A DNA stretch of 64,000 bases, taken from the NCBI RefSeq assembly GCF_958295425.1, contig NC_081154.1, forward strand, positions 10,037,766 through 10,101,765, read 5' to 3'. Below the pieces are notes generated by a model. That model did no database searches. It was not told the origin of the DNA and saw nothing but the letters and a program-made list of their open reading frames with translations. Below, piece by piece: positions 37,601 through 51,164 of the stretch. The stretch is from Solea solea (taxonomy: Eukaryota > Chordata > Actinopteri > Pleuronectiformes > Soleidae). How positions within the stretch are numbered: the first letter of the stretch is position 1; each line of letters opens with the position of its first letter. The position numbers were made by a program, and so were the translations under genes.

Positions 37601-38388
37601 ACAATTCAGTGCGACTCAAAATTCTTGATTATATTATTATTTAGAAGCCATTTATAATTCCTTATTAGACTAACTGTTATACCAGAAGTTGAAGGGCATT
37701 TACGGGAGATGCATTCGTTAATATGATTGAGTTCAGATGGTAACTGTACACACAGCAGACACTGTATACACAGACACGCCGTACTTAGGCAACATATTCG
37801 CCGAGTCCATCTCGTCAAACGACAGTTCAAAGGAGAGGCGCATCGGAGTTAAAAGAGATGAATTGTGTGGCGAACGCTCCCGTGGCTACTCTACTCATCA
37901 TCACTGATGCTTCCCAGATTCCCTGCTACAGCTCCATGTCTTCATCACGCTGTAGCGTTGGGCGTCTCTCTCTCTCTCTCTCTCTCTGCTGTGGCACATC
38001 TCCATACACGTATGTGAAGTCCCATTCCTCCGTCAACCCCCCCTCCCTCCTTCCTGTGGCTGGTTTGCATTATTTCCCCCTTAGAGCAAAAAAGAAAAGG
38101 AACATTTCAGTCTGCGCCACAGTCGACTGGCCTGTATCAAAGGCTCTGCATGCTCTAAACCCCAATGGCAGTTTGATCATTCCTATGCTTTCTTCCATTT
38201 TCATCATTAAAGTGGCTACTTCTGCTGGGTGGCCTGCGTGTAATGCTGTTGGATCATTTGTTGAGTTACAGTGCAAATTGTGATGTTGCCAGTGATTTAT
38301 GGTCCACAGTTTTAGGGGAAGAAATGCCGCGGCCATGAAGAGGGTCCAAGGAGCGCTTTGTCCCTTGGACACATGTTCACTCATGGAA

Positions 38389-38411
38389 ACACACACACAC
38401 ACACACACACA
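38389..38411. repeat. (CA)n microsatellite
   Basis: About 11 CA units. Confidence 0.95.
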
Positions 38412-41400
38412 GGTACATGCACCATACATACAATGCATATAAGCTATGTAACACTGACCATGGACGGACAAAGGGGGGGGAGAAAAATGAATTTATACAC
38501 CTTGCACTTGCATGAGCCGTTATGTTTTATGGTTTCTTTTTTTGATCCGTCCCATCGGAGGCGTTTCAATAATGTGCTATATAGCCATGAGTTTCAACTG
38601 GAGCAAATGGTATTTGCAGACACTTCATGCATTTTGGTTTAACCTGTTTTGAGTTTGGGTTTTTTTGCCACAAATGACGGTGCCAGAACATAGCAGTACC
38701 TGTGCTCTTTTTTTGTAGTGCTGTGGAAAATCACTTCATTTCACTGCACATATTTTTCTTTTTATTTTAAGAAAGTCAGAACTTTTTTTGTGAAAGGTGA
38801 AAGAATCTGATCGTCATGCCATGTCGGGCAAATTTGTCCATTTAAAATGTGATAAAGATTTTATTGTTCTGTTTGATGAGGGGGGGGGAAGTGAGTAAAA
38901 TTCAGTTTGGCTCTAAAATTCCTGCAGAAATGCCTCTGGTTTTTATTCGTCTATATGATTTTAATGTCTGGGGAGAATGGATATGGGCTTTGGGGGTGAA
39001 TTCCAAATAGAGAATGTGAACTTCTCTGTTTCTGTTTCCTGTGGCCTACTCTGCCAAAAAAGTATGAAAAAAAAACTCAACCCTCTCCCTCTTTTTAAAA
39101 AAGAGATTCTACCCTCTGCAGTTGTGAATGTGTTTTCATTTACAAGAGGTTTAGCAGACAGAAAATCTCACCACACATTTGTGTGTTTTTTTTGCAGCAT
39201 TTTTCAGTGTCAGTGTCCTCTCTTTCTGCAGAGAATCAATTCAGAAGATAAAGTGCATGGTATTTGACAGCTGGCTGCCGTTAGACATTTGGAATTGGAA
39301 AAAAACAAATGCAATTAATATTAACACTGTCCATCAGTGTTGATTTGTGCATGGTCCTAACTGACTGTCATGGAGTCTTCGAATGACAAAAGGAGTGTGG
39401 AGGTAAATGAGCTGTGAGGTATCAACTTTGTGGTTCTGAGATTGGGTTCTGAATTGATGTGGTGTGACTCTTAAACCCACCTCTTTTGTTCATGTCTTTT
39501 TTTTAAAAATCTGGCTCGTATCCTTTTCAGTGCATCGCTCTGTATGAAAGTAGAGTATGAAGAAACAAAATAAAACAAAGCAACAACATAAATAGAATAT
39601 TAATTAATAAGGTGTAAGTGTGCAAAGCTTGAGTCTTTTATGTGTTTGACAAACTAGGTCAGATGTATAAAAAAATGAAGGTTTGTGGCTTTCCTAACTG
39701 ACAGAGGATAAAACTTTAATTGGCAAGTTAACTTTAAATCTTATGTTGGATGTCAGTGTAGTATTTAAAAAAAAAAAAAAAAACTTTATTAGGTTTGGGG
39801 ACCTTAAATATTAGCTTCTGCTAACCCCAAACTGAATAGCATGGTTTGTCAGCATGAGTACAAAGAAAGACTTTAACGCATGGAGAAGTCATCTGGACTT
39901 TCAAAATAAGCATCATCGTCGGGGCTCTGTCAGGTCTAGCCACTCTTTCAGTCGGCAAAAGAAAGTAGACTTTGTTTTTCTTGAGTCGTAACTGATTATG
40001 TGTCACCTGACGGATGGATTCCATAGTTCTATCCCAGGGGAATCAAATGTGTAGCTTAGCTGTGCTGCTTAGATGTCTGTCACTGATGTATGATGTATGT
40101 TTTTCGTTTCATCACTGATAAGGTTAAGGCGGCGAAAAACAAAATGCAAAGTTAGTGCAGCGTGTTTCTACGATGTCTCTGCATGTGTGTTTTTGCAACA
40201 CATTTATCTATGTCTTTTTGGCGTACGTGGATTTGGGGATTGCTATAAACCATCAGACGCTTTTCTCCTTCTGTTTCATTAGGGCTTGTCCGACTGTGGG
40301 GCTGCGTGATTAATGACCACTCGAGGTCTAATGAAAGCATGTTAGAGCAGAGGAAGTATTTCAACATGGCACGGCACACGCGAAGAGCCGGGGACTGGGT
40401 GGTTGCATTTAAGATACGGAGAAAGCAGAAAAGCAAAAAAAACATGCTGCCCTCTTTGGGCCCGTTTTTGACTAATATTTGATCTGCAGTTACACATTAG
40501 CCCTTTTGAACTCCCTTTTGTCAGGCTGTTTGTTGTCCTTGGAGTCTATTATACCACCGTCATCATCTCCAAAGCAAGACAAACATGTCTTGTGTTTGCT
40601 TTGTTGGGCAGAGGTAAACGGCTAAAATTAGATTTGTCCTACTTTTGTTTTGCATTACTTTGACTGTTTGCACTGTAATAAAATGTGATGAATCAGTTTG
40701 TAGGTGCTGTTGTTTTTTAGATATGGCTGGGTAACTGAATCAATACTCACTTATTGCCTCATATAAGGAAGTAGGGGAACACTTTATATGTGTTACATTA
40801 GTCTCTGTGTGCTTGTTTTTGTGTGGCGAGTGAATTTATCAGCAATTTTTTTTGTCAAAGGTAGAGAAACAAACGTTAATTGAAATTCTTTATTATTGAA
40901 CTGTTTAACTATTTAACAGATTAACTGTTATATCTGAGATATACACCCACTGTAGTGTGAGTCTGGCTCATTCTGGTCACATGTGGCAGGACATTAGTGA
41001 GGCCCTCGTACTGTAAAATCACCATCAGGAGCCCGCTGTGGACCGGGTCATCTGCAATTGCACTCGGCCCCACAGGACGTCTACAACTTTGACTAATAGC
41101 TGCATGCTGAATGCTGCACCTACCGTCCACCTTGCCATGGAACAGCATGGCCATGTGTGGTGAAGTGATCTGATACTCGTGCTGAATGATGACTGGATTG
41201 GCTAACCAGCCTAGAAAACTAATTTGATAAGGCAGGGACATGGGAATCTAGTCCGGTCTATGGCACCGAATCATTTAAATTCAGTTCCAATGAGAGGACT
41301 GTGTTGATGTAGATTCCAACATCAGAGCTGCACGATGCAAAGCTTCTGCATGTGTTTGCTTTAATGTGCTTGAGATCAAAGACGGGTGCAGTTTGCACAG

Positions 41401-42878
41401 TAGTGCAGCTGAGTTATTATATAGCACTGAGTCAACCAGACACATGCATATTTTAGATGAGGCATGGTATCAAAGGTGAGGGGGGAGGCCAGTAAACAGG
41501 ACAGATTGTGGGCTTTGGCTTAGGCACAGAGTGCTGCTGGGTAGGGGCAGGGGGAGCATATGGGCTACATTATGAGGGGTCTTGGCCCACCTTTATGTGG
41601 TGAACATGAAGAAGCTCCCCCTGAAAGTATTTAGGCAACGCCAGGAATCCTAAGCCTACCAAATGAAATCCTCCCTGCTGCCTCGGCTACTAAAAAGTAT
41701 CTTATCTGCTCACATTCACTTCTCTATAACCGTGTTTCGAACCCTTAATTTCATCTCTGTGCACTTCTTCAAAGTGGACCCCTGTGGTGATTACTCCGTT
41801 GGAGTAAATAAGTCTTTCTAGAAGACAAGATGAGCTAAGTGGCCCCGGGGGCAGAAGATGCGAGTGGAGAACCAACTGGTTGTCGTTGGCTGAAATCACA
41901 CGTGGCACAGCCTGAAGCTGAATATCCTGCTACGTCTCCACATACAGCTGAAAGACTCAAGGGGACCGCTTTAATATCTTTAATTCGACGCAGCAGGCTC
42001 GTTGACATCAATGACTCTCTTTTGCCTTCTGCCTCTGGGGACACTTTGTTTTTGTCGTGATGATATGGACATCACACACAGTTGACCACACAGACGTGCG
42101 TGTCAACGTGTTTCATTCGTACTCGTGCGCTCTAGTAAATGACGCGAGAATGACGCGCTCCCCCGGCAGAGCTGCAATTGAGTCGGTCCGTCCAGCAAAG
42201 TGACTCATCTAATACCCAGATGCCAGTAGCCTCAGCAAACACGTCCCGTCACGCGCGTGGGAAATGATAGAACGCAGTGTCTAACTGATGTGATCATCTC
42301 AAAAGGGGCGGAAACAACGTGAATGTTTCTTTTATGTAATGACGTTTTTTAAACCTTGAAGAGGAGAGCATGGTTTTTTTTCTCTGCATGAATAAAAATC
42401 AATGGCTCTGAGACAAACCAAATGTAGTGGATTTAAAAATGACAACAAACTTGACTTTGTAACTCTAACTTTAAAACAGATTTACTATGCACACGTGATG
42501 GATGAGGCACATTTCTAGTATTACAGACATGCAGTGCACCTGAGTATAATATATGAAATGAAATAAAATAACCTTTGTCATTTACAGCACACTTTACTGA
42601 GAATTCCTACAACTTTTTTTTGTTGATATTCTGACAGCTGCCTTGGGGTCTTAATAAAATGTCAGACACCTGTTTAAGAATAAGAAGTCTTCCATGAGGC
42701 CCAGTGTGTTTGATCATAAATGAGTGGACTCGTCTATTTAACCGGACAGTTCTGTTCCCTCTGCTCCTTTATTGGATTTGAAAAGTGCTTCCTCAGTTAC
42801 AGAGTTCTGATCTGCAGAGAGAAGTCATTTAGCTACTTAATTTGTTGTACTACATCATTGTAAAGTGTAAAGGCTGTT

Positions 42879-43040
42879 CAGAATCAGAAAAACTTTATTG
42901 TCATTGTCCAACTCGCATTGCACGACGAAATTTAAAAGTGTCCACATTCAGTGCCGGTATGGAATTACGTATAAAGGAAAAAGTAAAAAATAAAATGTAA
43001 AAGAAATATAAAGATAAAAAGTAAAATAATATAAAAAAAA
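42879..43040 (+). mobile_element. Fish interspersed repeat fragment
   Basis: CAGAATCAGAAAAACTTTAT, then TGTCATTGTCC, then GCACGACGAAATTT is a motif string I recognise from many teleost sequences. It is followed by an A-rich tail (42980-43040) that would fit a retroposed element. Family not named. Confidence 0.5.
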
Positions 43041-46000
43041 AAGGTTCATGTCAGGAGTTACTTCTTTTTATGGAGAGGAATATGTGTGTGTGTGTGTGTG
43101 TAGCTGACTCTCCTGTCTGATGGTGCAACAGCACATGTGGCAGATGGGGGATGAAACGTGGCCGGTCACACAAATACGACACTGATAAAACAAAGTAGAC
43201 GCCTGTGAAGTCCGACACCATATTAGATCTCGCTACTGAAAGATTGTTTTAAAAGGAACACCCAAGACTTTTTTTCTAAGGCCAGTTTCATAGCCCAAAG
43301 GAGACGTTGGGGTTTGGCTGGTGTCGCTCTCCACTCAAATCGCTCTCCGTGCCCAAACAGTGGTGTCTGGGCAGAAAAGAGCCGGTTCCCGTTTCGTGAC
43401 AGTGGCTGGCTCCGGCCTGTAATTCGTAGAGGGGGGAAGCAAATTGCTCGCTGGTCTCCGTCTTTGCTCAGGGCCGGTTTATTTCATGGTACTTTGGCTC
43501 TGCCATTCTTTTCTTTGCGTGTGTTGTCCCTCCAACTATTTCAAACACTCGTGAGAGCCATTACCATGGGCCTCTCAGGAGGAGTGATGGGTGGGGCCGA
43601 CTGGCTGCTTGGCTCGCCAGTTGGTGGATGTGGCTCAAATCCTACGCACCACACCCTCCATTCAAAGCACTGCAGGCACCTCTGCAGTCGTTATTCAGTT
43701 GCTCATCGTCTTTGTGACGAGAAATGAGGTAATGGAAGACAAGATAAGGACTCGTCGTTGTGCACTGTTCATCCATCTGTATGTCTCCGTTAGCGCGGCT
43801 CAAATAGCCTCTGGTCCAATGTCAGGAACCACAGCAAGGACTGAAGCTGGAGACGTGGTGGTCTCTATTCCACTATTTCATTTTAATGAAAGGATTTGGC
43901 TCAAAATTCACATTAGGTTTAAACTGACTGTTCTTTTCTAAAGCAGCTTGTGTTTTTAGAAAACTCTGAGCTGTCACGGTTGAAAAGATGCAGAGACAAA
44001 TATTTAAGCGTGGATACAAATGTCATTTTAACTTGAACTGGAAGATGTGCATTTCAGATTTAACATTTGAGCTTGTTTCCATCGCCACGTAGTTTGAAGC
44101 AATACCTCAAACTCGGCGGACGTACCACCCCCAGCAGCATTCAGTGGCTTCCATTCATTTCTGTACTTCTGCACAGAGCCGTTAAAGGCAGGCAAGACAA
44201 ATGCATTTGCATCGTCAACCTCATTCTATACTGTAAGAAACACAAATATTATAATATCATGGAAAACCAATGCAAATATTAACACTAAGAGTAGAATAAA
44301 ATGTGATTTTCCCACCCGAGGACCCATATCAGACACCCTTGTGTTATTGGATAAGTAAAAAAAACTGAAACCTTTTGTATAATTAACACATACATAAAGA
44401 TAAGTATATCATGATAATATTAATCGGTGAATCTTCCCCTGATCTCTGTCAGTGCTTGAGAACTCATTTGAGGAACAATGATGTAAACGTTCCGTACATT
44501 CGGTTAAAAATAATGCTACAAACGTGGGAAAGACGTACGTTCCCATGATGATGCGATCTGGACATGATAAGCGTCATATGAAGCAGACCTGACCGTGAGC
44601 TTAACCTGCTGAACCGTCCGACCTGTCAGACCCATGTGCACGATACATATTACTAGATGCACTTACCCGCACACTGCTGTTTCATGTTCACACACGTGTT
44701 CTACATGTTCTGCATCTGGTTTGTGTTTACTTTGATGCCCCTGGCTGTCTAAACACCCCCACCACCACCACCACCACCCCCCTCTCCACTCTGTGTCTGT
44801 CTCTCTTAGTCTCTCTCTCCCTTCTCTGAGAGTATAAGGAGTGATATCTTGGATTTTTTTTTTCTTCCCTCCCCTGCTTCCTGTTTGCCTGAGGGAGTGT
44901 GGAGCCTCTGGCTGATTAGAGGAAACCCTATATCAGATTGCCTCCGACCCCTCCTTCCCCTGTGCTGCTGCACAGGTACAGCTTCCTCATTATCACGGAC
45001 CTATGCAGTAAATCTGACCTCTCTCCTCCAGGACTAACGGAGAGTAGCCTGACCTGTGAGGATGATGATGATGATCATTTGAGAGAACTCTTGAGATTAT
45101 TTGAGTTTGTCTGCTGAATCAGCACATTAAAACCTAAAATCCTCATTCACTTAGAACTGGGCATTCATTCAATCACAATATATAACATGACATAATTTCC
45201 AGCCTCGCAATACTTATTAATATAATATTTATGCACTGTGCAAACACTTTGAAAGAAAACACATATGTGCTTATTCAACACCCCGGAAATCTGTTCCTTC
45301 ATGAGATTCTGATATATACTCCACACTCTGTGCATTTCCTGCCAACAAGAACCTGTCAGTGTTCCGTCGTCAGATAGTAATATACACAGAGAGAGAGAGT
45401 ATTGTGCAGAACAAAGGCATCACTCATGCTCTTTCTCTCTGTACTGATATACAGTGCATTTCCAATATTTTCATAGCCAATAGAGATGTAGGCACGATTT
45501 CATATCTGCTCCGATGAGTTCATGAAACCTGTGTTTGAGAATAATGCTGATGGATTCCCTTTGAGGCTTATTAGGTAACAGAGGCTTGAGTAACTCTCAA
45601 TAAATGTGCAATATTTATATATTGGTATCAGGCTTTTTTTTTTCTCCAAATGAACTCGGGGAGGTTAAGTTGGATGCCTCTAGATTCATTGCATTTTTAA
45701 ACTTGTGGAGATGATGTGTTTAGTAAGTCTGACTTCAGAGAAGAAGGATGTTAACATTCTGTCCAATTCTCTGTGTCCCTGATTAAATCTACTAATGTGG
45801 TTTGGTTCTCTGTATTAGAGAGCTCCGAGCGCGATGCCCGAAAAAATCCACATGAATGGCGCGGCCCACACTGCGCGTTGAAAAGCAGCAAATACAACAC
45901 AGCCTTCACATGAAGGCACTTCCTTGAGCTGTGGAAACATAAAAGCCATAAGTGGAAATTAAATCTTTTTTATTTAGAGCATAGGCAGCTGGGAAGGAGG

Positions 46001-48349
46001 ATAAAGTGGTGGGCAAAATCAAACGGTCACACATTTTATTGCTCATTTTCACTTTCCTCTTCGTCTTCTCTCATCACAGGAGTTCACCAACAGCCCTCAA
46101 ATAAATAGACTTACCTCAGCGGGATTACGGGCCGCCTATCTGTCTAATTAATATTTTAGTTTTGGTGGAAAATGAATTACATGTTGCTTAAAATACAGTT
46201 TTGGTCAAAGTCTCACCTGCCATTACAACATCTCTCCGTCTGTGGCTGCCAGGTCTATACTTCCATTACATGATTAAACAATTACCTCAATTTAATCTCT
46301 TTCCATTTACACAGTTTGGACTTCATGACTCTTTAGTCATTTGTCTTTTTTTTTTGACATGACACAGAACAATGTTTTTTTTTTTTTTTTGCTTTACTGC
46401 AGGCACTGTCACGGGCATCCATACGTGTGGCGAAAGCTACAACTGACCGTCATGCTCCATTTGCAGTTAAATCAGCGGGGGTACACTGAGCCAAAGACTG
46501 CGTTTGGGGGAGCGTGCAAGTGTGGAGCATGTGATTGGAATAAATGGCTCGAGCACTGTGCCGGATGCGAGGGGTCTCATCAAGCCTGTGTCAATGTTTA
46601 CCCTGCACACAGTTTCCATTTCAGCCAGTGGCCCTGCATCACCTTACCACTTAGTGGTTCGTAGATTTCTGTACTGTCAATGCTACCGTCTGGCAGCTGC
46701 CGGAGACTGGAGGTAAAGCAGCAAAGGCCAATTTGTTGCCAGAGCTTCTTATGACAGTAGCTTTAGCTAAGCATGTCCCCTGCCACTGTTTACCTTGTCT
46801 CACTACATTACCTCATTTATAAATTACTGGCCTGAGTGTACATGCATCACAGTGTCCCTGAATCATTAACAGGAAGCGCATTAATGCAAATGACACGCGT
46901 TCTGCAATTCTGTGGTAGAACTATAGCATAAAGTATGGACAGTATTTATCTGATGGGAAATGGTATTAAGCGAGCGAGCTCCTGAAGAGGCAAGACTTAC
47001 TTTATGTTATATGTTTCTATAAAAACAACGGAATCACAGCTACAACTCGACTCACTGTACAGCAAAACCTGCTTGAATTACCAAAAAAGAAACTGTCCCA
47101 TATGGATCTGTGGACTATTGGGTACACAAGGCCTAACTCGAACCCTAAGGCCACATAAGGTAACATAATATGAACTTAATTCAAGGCAGGTAATTAGACC
47201 ATGTGTTTTTGGTAAGAAAGAAAATAAAAATTCCTGCTGAGATGTTCCACTTCCTGTTTAATTCATGATCTACTCTTACTGTGTATATCTGCACCAAAGA
47301 CTTGCTGAAAAACAGATCTGACCTGATGATCCCTTGACGATTTTGCAGTTCATAGTCACAATTTATATTGTTGTCTATATCTATAGGCATTTTTTATTTA
47401 TTTTTTTTATTTGCTTTGTCCAGCTTGAAGTGCACAGACGCAATTGGAAACACAGTGCAGTGGACTACAAAGCACAGCCTGTAGCTCACAACAACACTTA
47501 TAAATCAAGAAGATTCAGGGTGCCTAAGAGACAAGAGGTTCAATCTGTGTTCCTTTAGCCACAGCTAAGGGCTTTGGCTCAAATGATTCATCACATGATG
47601 ATTAGATGTAGCCAGGCTGGTATCCTTTCTCCTCCAACCGTGGGCATGTTGGGAGCTATTTTGGAGATGAACAGGCAGTTGCCGCTAACCAAGCCTCAGA
47701 TGTGGAGAAGAGATAAGTGTCATGTCTCTTAACAATTTGACAAACCTGGAAACCAGATGAGCTGCACTGCAGATTTGATTGCAGTGGTGTGTGCACGAGA
47801 GAGAGAGCGAGAGAGGTGATTGTGTTGCTAGATGCAGTGTTTAAAGGATTACAATTCCAAATTTAGTATTGCTGGATTAATCCCAGTAATGCACCAGTTT
47901 GCAGTGATTATTTGCTGTCCCACAGGAAGTAAAAGTTGGGCCTGAGCATGCTAGGTGGCTAAATTATAGATTTAAATGATTTGATTTCATACTGTCTGTT
48001 TAGGGCTAATAGTTGTTTAAATGAATGAAACAAATATTGTTGGATTACAGCCCATTTTGTCTAACCCTAAACAATTCTACATGGTTGAACTGATTGGTCT
48101 GATTTACAGCGAGTACAATGGAGCATGCAACTAAGACTGTAGTCCCTGGGATGAGCTATTGTCTATTTTTTATTTGTCATTTTATCTGAAGGATACAATG
48201 ATTTCAGATGCTGAAATCAGACACTGCTTGTGACGTGTTTTTCACAAGCTGATTTCGTAATGGAAGTGATTTTTAAATAATCTCTAATAATAATTTTTGC
48301 TTAACCAGTTTCTGAACTAAAAACAAAGAGGTCATTCATTATTCACATT
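43041..48349. other. Intergenic, no confirmed gene
   Basis: Holds (TG)n at 43083-43101, a 137-codon frame at 43314-43727 without a recognisable domain, (CCA)n at 44758-44777, (GAT)n near 45060-45074 and a Cys-rich exon-like stretch at 46404-46664 (see findings). Confidence 0.45.
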
Positions 48350-48430
48350 TTAGTATCGGCTCAGCTCGCTTGGAACCATCGCCAGAGCAGGTGCCAAAAA
48401 AGCACCAGGTACTATTAATGGAAAAGCAAA
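48350..48430. mobile_element. MITE-like fish repeat fragment
   Basis: GGCTCAGCTCGCTTGGAACC, then GCCAGAGCAGGTGCCAAAAA, then AGCACCAGGTACTA and ATGGAAAAGCA resemble a teleost repeat whose units contain GGTACC-type motifs and GGAAAAGCA. Short and diverged. Confidence 0.45.
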
Positions 48431-51132
48431 ATAAACTAAAAGTGAAATGTTGAAAAGAAAGGAATTCAAATCTTAGTAAATAATTATGAACAACACTTAA
48501 GGTTATATTTCACTATTCCACCGTACTATAATGTTATCTTGAGGCAGACTGTGTGGTCGCATTGTTTATATTCCCGCTGGTAGATTCTTACATAGCATAG
48601 ATGCAGCAGTGGAATTGAGGCATCCTGTTCAAGAATGCAAGTAAACACTCCTAAGGGAGTTCAGTGTCCTGAGGGCAGACACCAAGACAACTTCAGCATG
48701 TGTGGGATCCCTTTGTGTCTTGGGTTGTGCTTGTTGGTGGCACCTATTTAACAGCCCCCTCTTAAACTTTTACCCTGCAGCAGAGACAGACTGCTGCTGT
48801 AAACTCAGCAAAGAACCTATTGTTGCCGAAGACCTCATTATTATTCCGCTGCCAAAACACTTTTGAGGACCTTGGCATGCTTGAGAACTCGCCAAATTTG
48901 GCACAGGCACCGGGCTTGGTGAAATTTGTGAGGATATCTCACTAATGGATGCACATTTGGTCACAGGGCCCCCACAGCATCCCTACACAGTGTTGCCATG
49001 GCAGTGCGGTGTATTTTCCCGCTTCAACTTGTAATTCATGAATATATTTTATTTACACTTTCTGTTGGTGTCCGAGCCTGAAGACATCCACATGCTAATG
49101 TTTGTAAGCTGAAGATTTTTGCCTGGTATCTCACAGTGGAATCATTAAGAGTGTGCTCCTTTGTAACCGTGGCATCCCATTTTGGGTTTCATGTGCATAA
49201 ACAGAAACGCTGCACAACTCAACTTTGACTGCAGCTTTAACTAATGGTGTTTTCCACATTATTTATACAGTGCAGCATAAATGACTAAGGAGCATATATT
49301 AAAAACATGTTGTTTATGGCATGTCTGGCTTTTTTTTTTTAACCACCTGCTGTTTTATGCAAAGTCTTTGCTCCTGCGAGAGTAGAACAAAATGTTGTCT
49401 TGAGGGATTAGGGGTGTAAGATGCTGTCAGGGTTTGCGATAAAAAGGTTTTGTGGTTTTACTTGGAACCGGTGCGAAGCAGAGAGGTGGTCGGGCAGGGT
49501 TGACACACACTGACAAGACCACCAGAGGTAGCGGTCTCAGAAAGCAGGAGGCACGGAAATATGTCCCATCCGCAGGCAAGAAGAGACGGAAAAAGCAAAG
49601 AAGTCAGACGAGTAATAAATCATAACTTCATATCGATAGCCTGGATCCCATCCTACTATAACAGAATATAAAAGGAAAGAGGTGGGGGGGCGGGGGATGG
49701 ACAAGGGAGAAACTGAGGTAAGACAGAGGGGAAAAAATGATGAGGCAGACGTGGGGAAGTTAGAGTGGGGTCAAGAGGGAAACAATGAAACCTATGAAAA
49801 CAGTTAAAGGTAAACAGACTTGGAGGAGCAGTGAATGATGATGGCATCTGTAATAATGTGCCATCAGACACATGGTGCCGCCGTAACTAGAGCCGCAGCT
49901 GTCCTGTGCCTCAGTGGCTTGTAATGAGAATGAAGCCTGTGGCCTCGTGCCTACCTCACCCTCCTTTCTCTCCCGCTCTTTCTTCCCCTCTCACTTTGTC
50001 TCTTGGTTTATTTATTCTCTCACCATCTCCTCCACTTCCTCGTTTTTTTTTTTTTATCCCTTTTATCTGCCTGCTATCTCCTTCTCCCCGCTCCCACTCA
50101 TCCCAAAGGCTTGTGGTCTCATGTATCGTTCAGATATCCGTGTCTGCTCCCTCGTCCACCTGTGTCGACTCACCTTACGTATTGAAGCCGGGAGATCAAA
50201 CAAAATCCAACCGTAAATACGAGCCCAGTTCATCCAATCAACCAAATTGCGGTAGAATGCTGTGCAGTGGGGAGGGGAGCGGGGGAGGCACTTTGCTGGG
50301 AAACATTACTTAATGGCATCAAATCAGCCATTAAGAGCACACCCCGTGATGTCTTTTTTTCATGAGCCCATATCTTATGGCAGCCGAGCTTGCCAGGCTG
50401 AGGTATTTAGCATTTTACTCTAAATGTTTGTATATTCTGAATGATAAATGACTGAAAAAGAGTAAAGGGAAACAGTCAGAAATGTTGTTGACAGAAGTGT
50501 TCTGTTTTTTTTATGTTTCAGTTTTCTGTAACTTGTAGAAACTCCCCCAATTCTGTTAATCCTCCACATGGAAACCTTACCTACATAGGATAGCGTGTGC
50601 ATGAGAGGTGAGATTGCGACTTAAATCACCTGCCACCCGAGAAGCCGGCCTCCCCCCCCACCCCTCCCTCTACTATTCCGGCTCTCACTCACTTTCTATT
50701 ATTTCTGAGCCAAAATGAAATTTCAGTGAACCATTCCACATAAAAAAAAGGAGGAAATAAACTCCACTCCAAGATGCGACGGCGGTCTTTCTACTTACCG
50801 ACTCTTTCTAAACTGGGATGAGAAAGAAAAGAAATAATCAAAGCTTTTTCTTTGATTGCTTTTCATGTTCCATATATTCCTTAGCTACGAGTGCTCTTGT
50901 TAATGGCTACGGTGTTTCAACCGTGACATTGTTATCTTGGGTCGTTGTGTTACGGCTCGGCCTTGGTGCCGGGGCGGGACGTTACCAAGGACAGACAACA
51001 GCCGAGCTTTATCACGGGGGCTGATGTCCTCCAGTTCATAACCTTGGCTCATATCCGCTGCTGTTTCCCACTAACTGAATTGGTTCTGAAGCAGGGCTTT
51101 CTTTTTCCTGTGATGTGATCTATGTGCTGGAA

Positions 51133-51164
<32 letters not shown>

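Larger units (their letters stand above)
29792..42878. other. About 13 kb of intergenic DNA, no gene recognised
   Basis: AT-rich, with A/T-runs (33767-33780, 36583-36600, 39765-39784) and simple repeats: (GT)n at 31602-31638, (CT)n at 37968-37987, (CA)n at 38389-38411. The near-palindrome TACTGTATATGTACAGTATA is at 36009-36028. Open frames up to about 140 codons show no domain signature. TAATTA-type motifs near 35450-35600 and 40270-40330 would suit conserved noncoding elements, but conservation cannot be seen here. Confidence 0.45.

Noticed and set aside
43314..43727. 137-codon + frame
   Set aside because: Composition and content do not resemble a known domain, and there are no supporting splice or start signals. 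Length is within chance for 64 kb.
44758..44777. CRISPR-like or tandem protein-coding repeat
   Set aside because: It is a simple (CCA)n run. No CRISPR array structure exists anywhere in the window.
49906..50313. Overlapping + frames of 60-135 codons
   Set aside because: Pyrimidine-rich DNA yields Ser/Pro/Leu/Phe runs in several frames at once.
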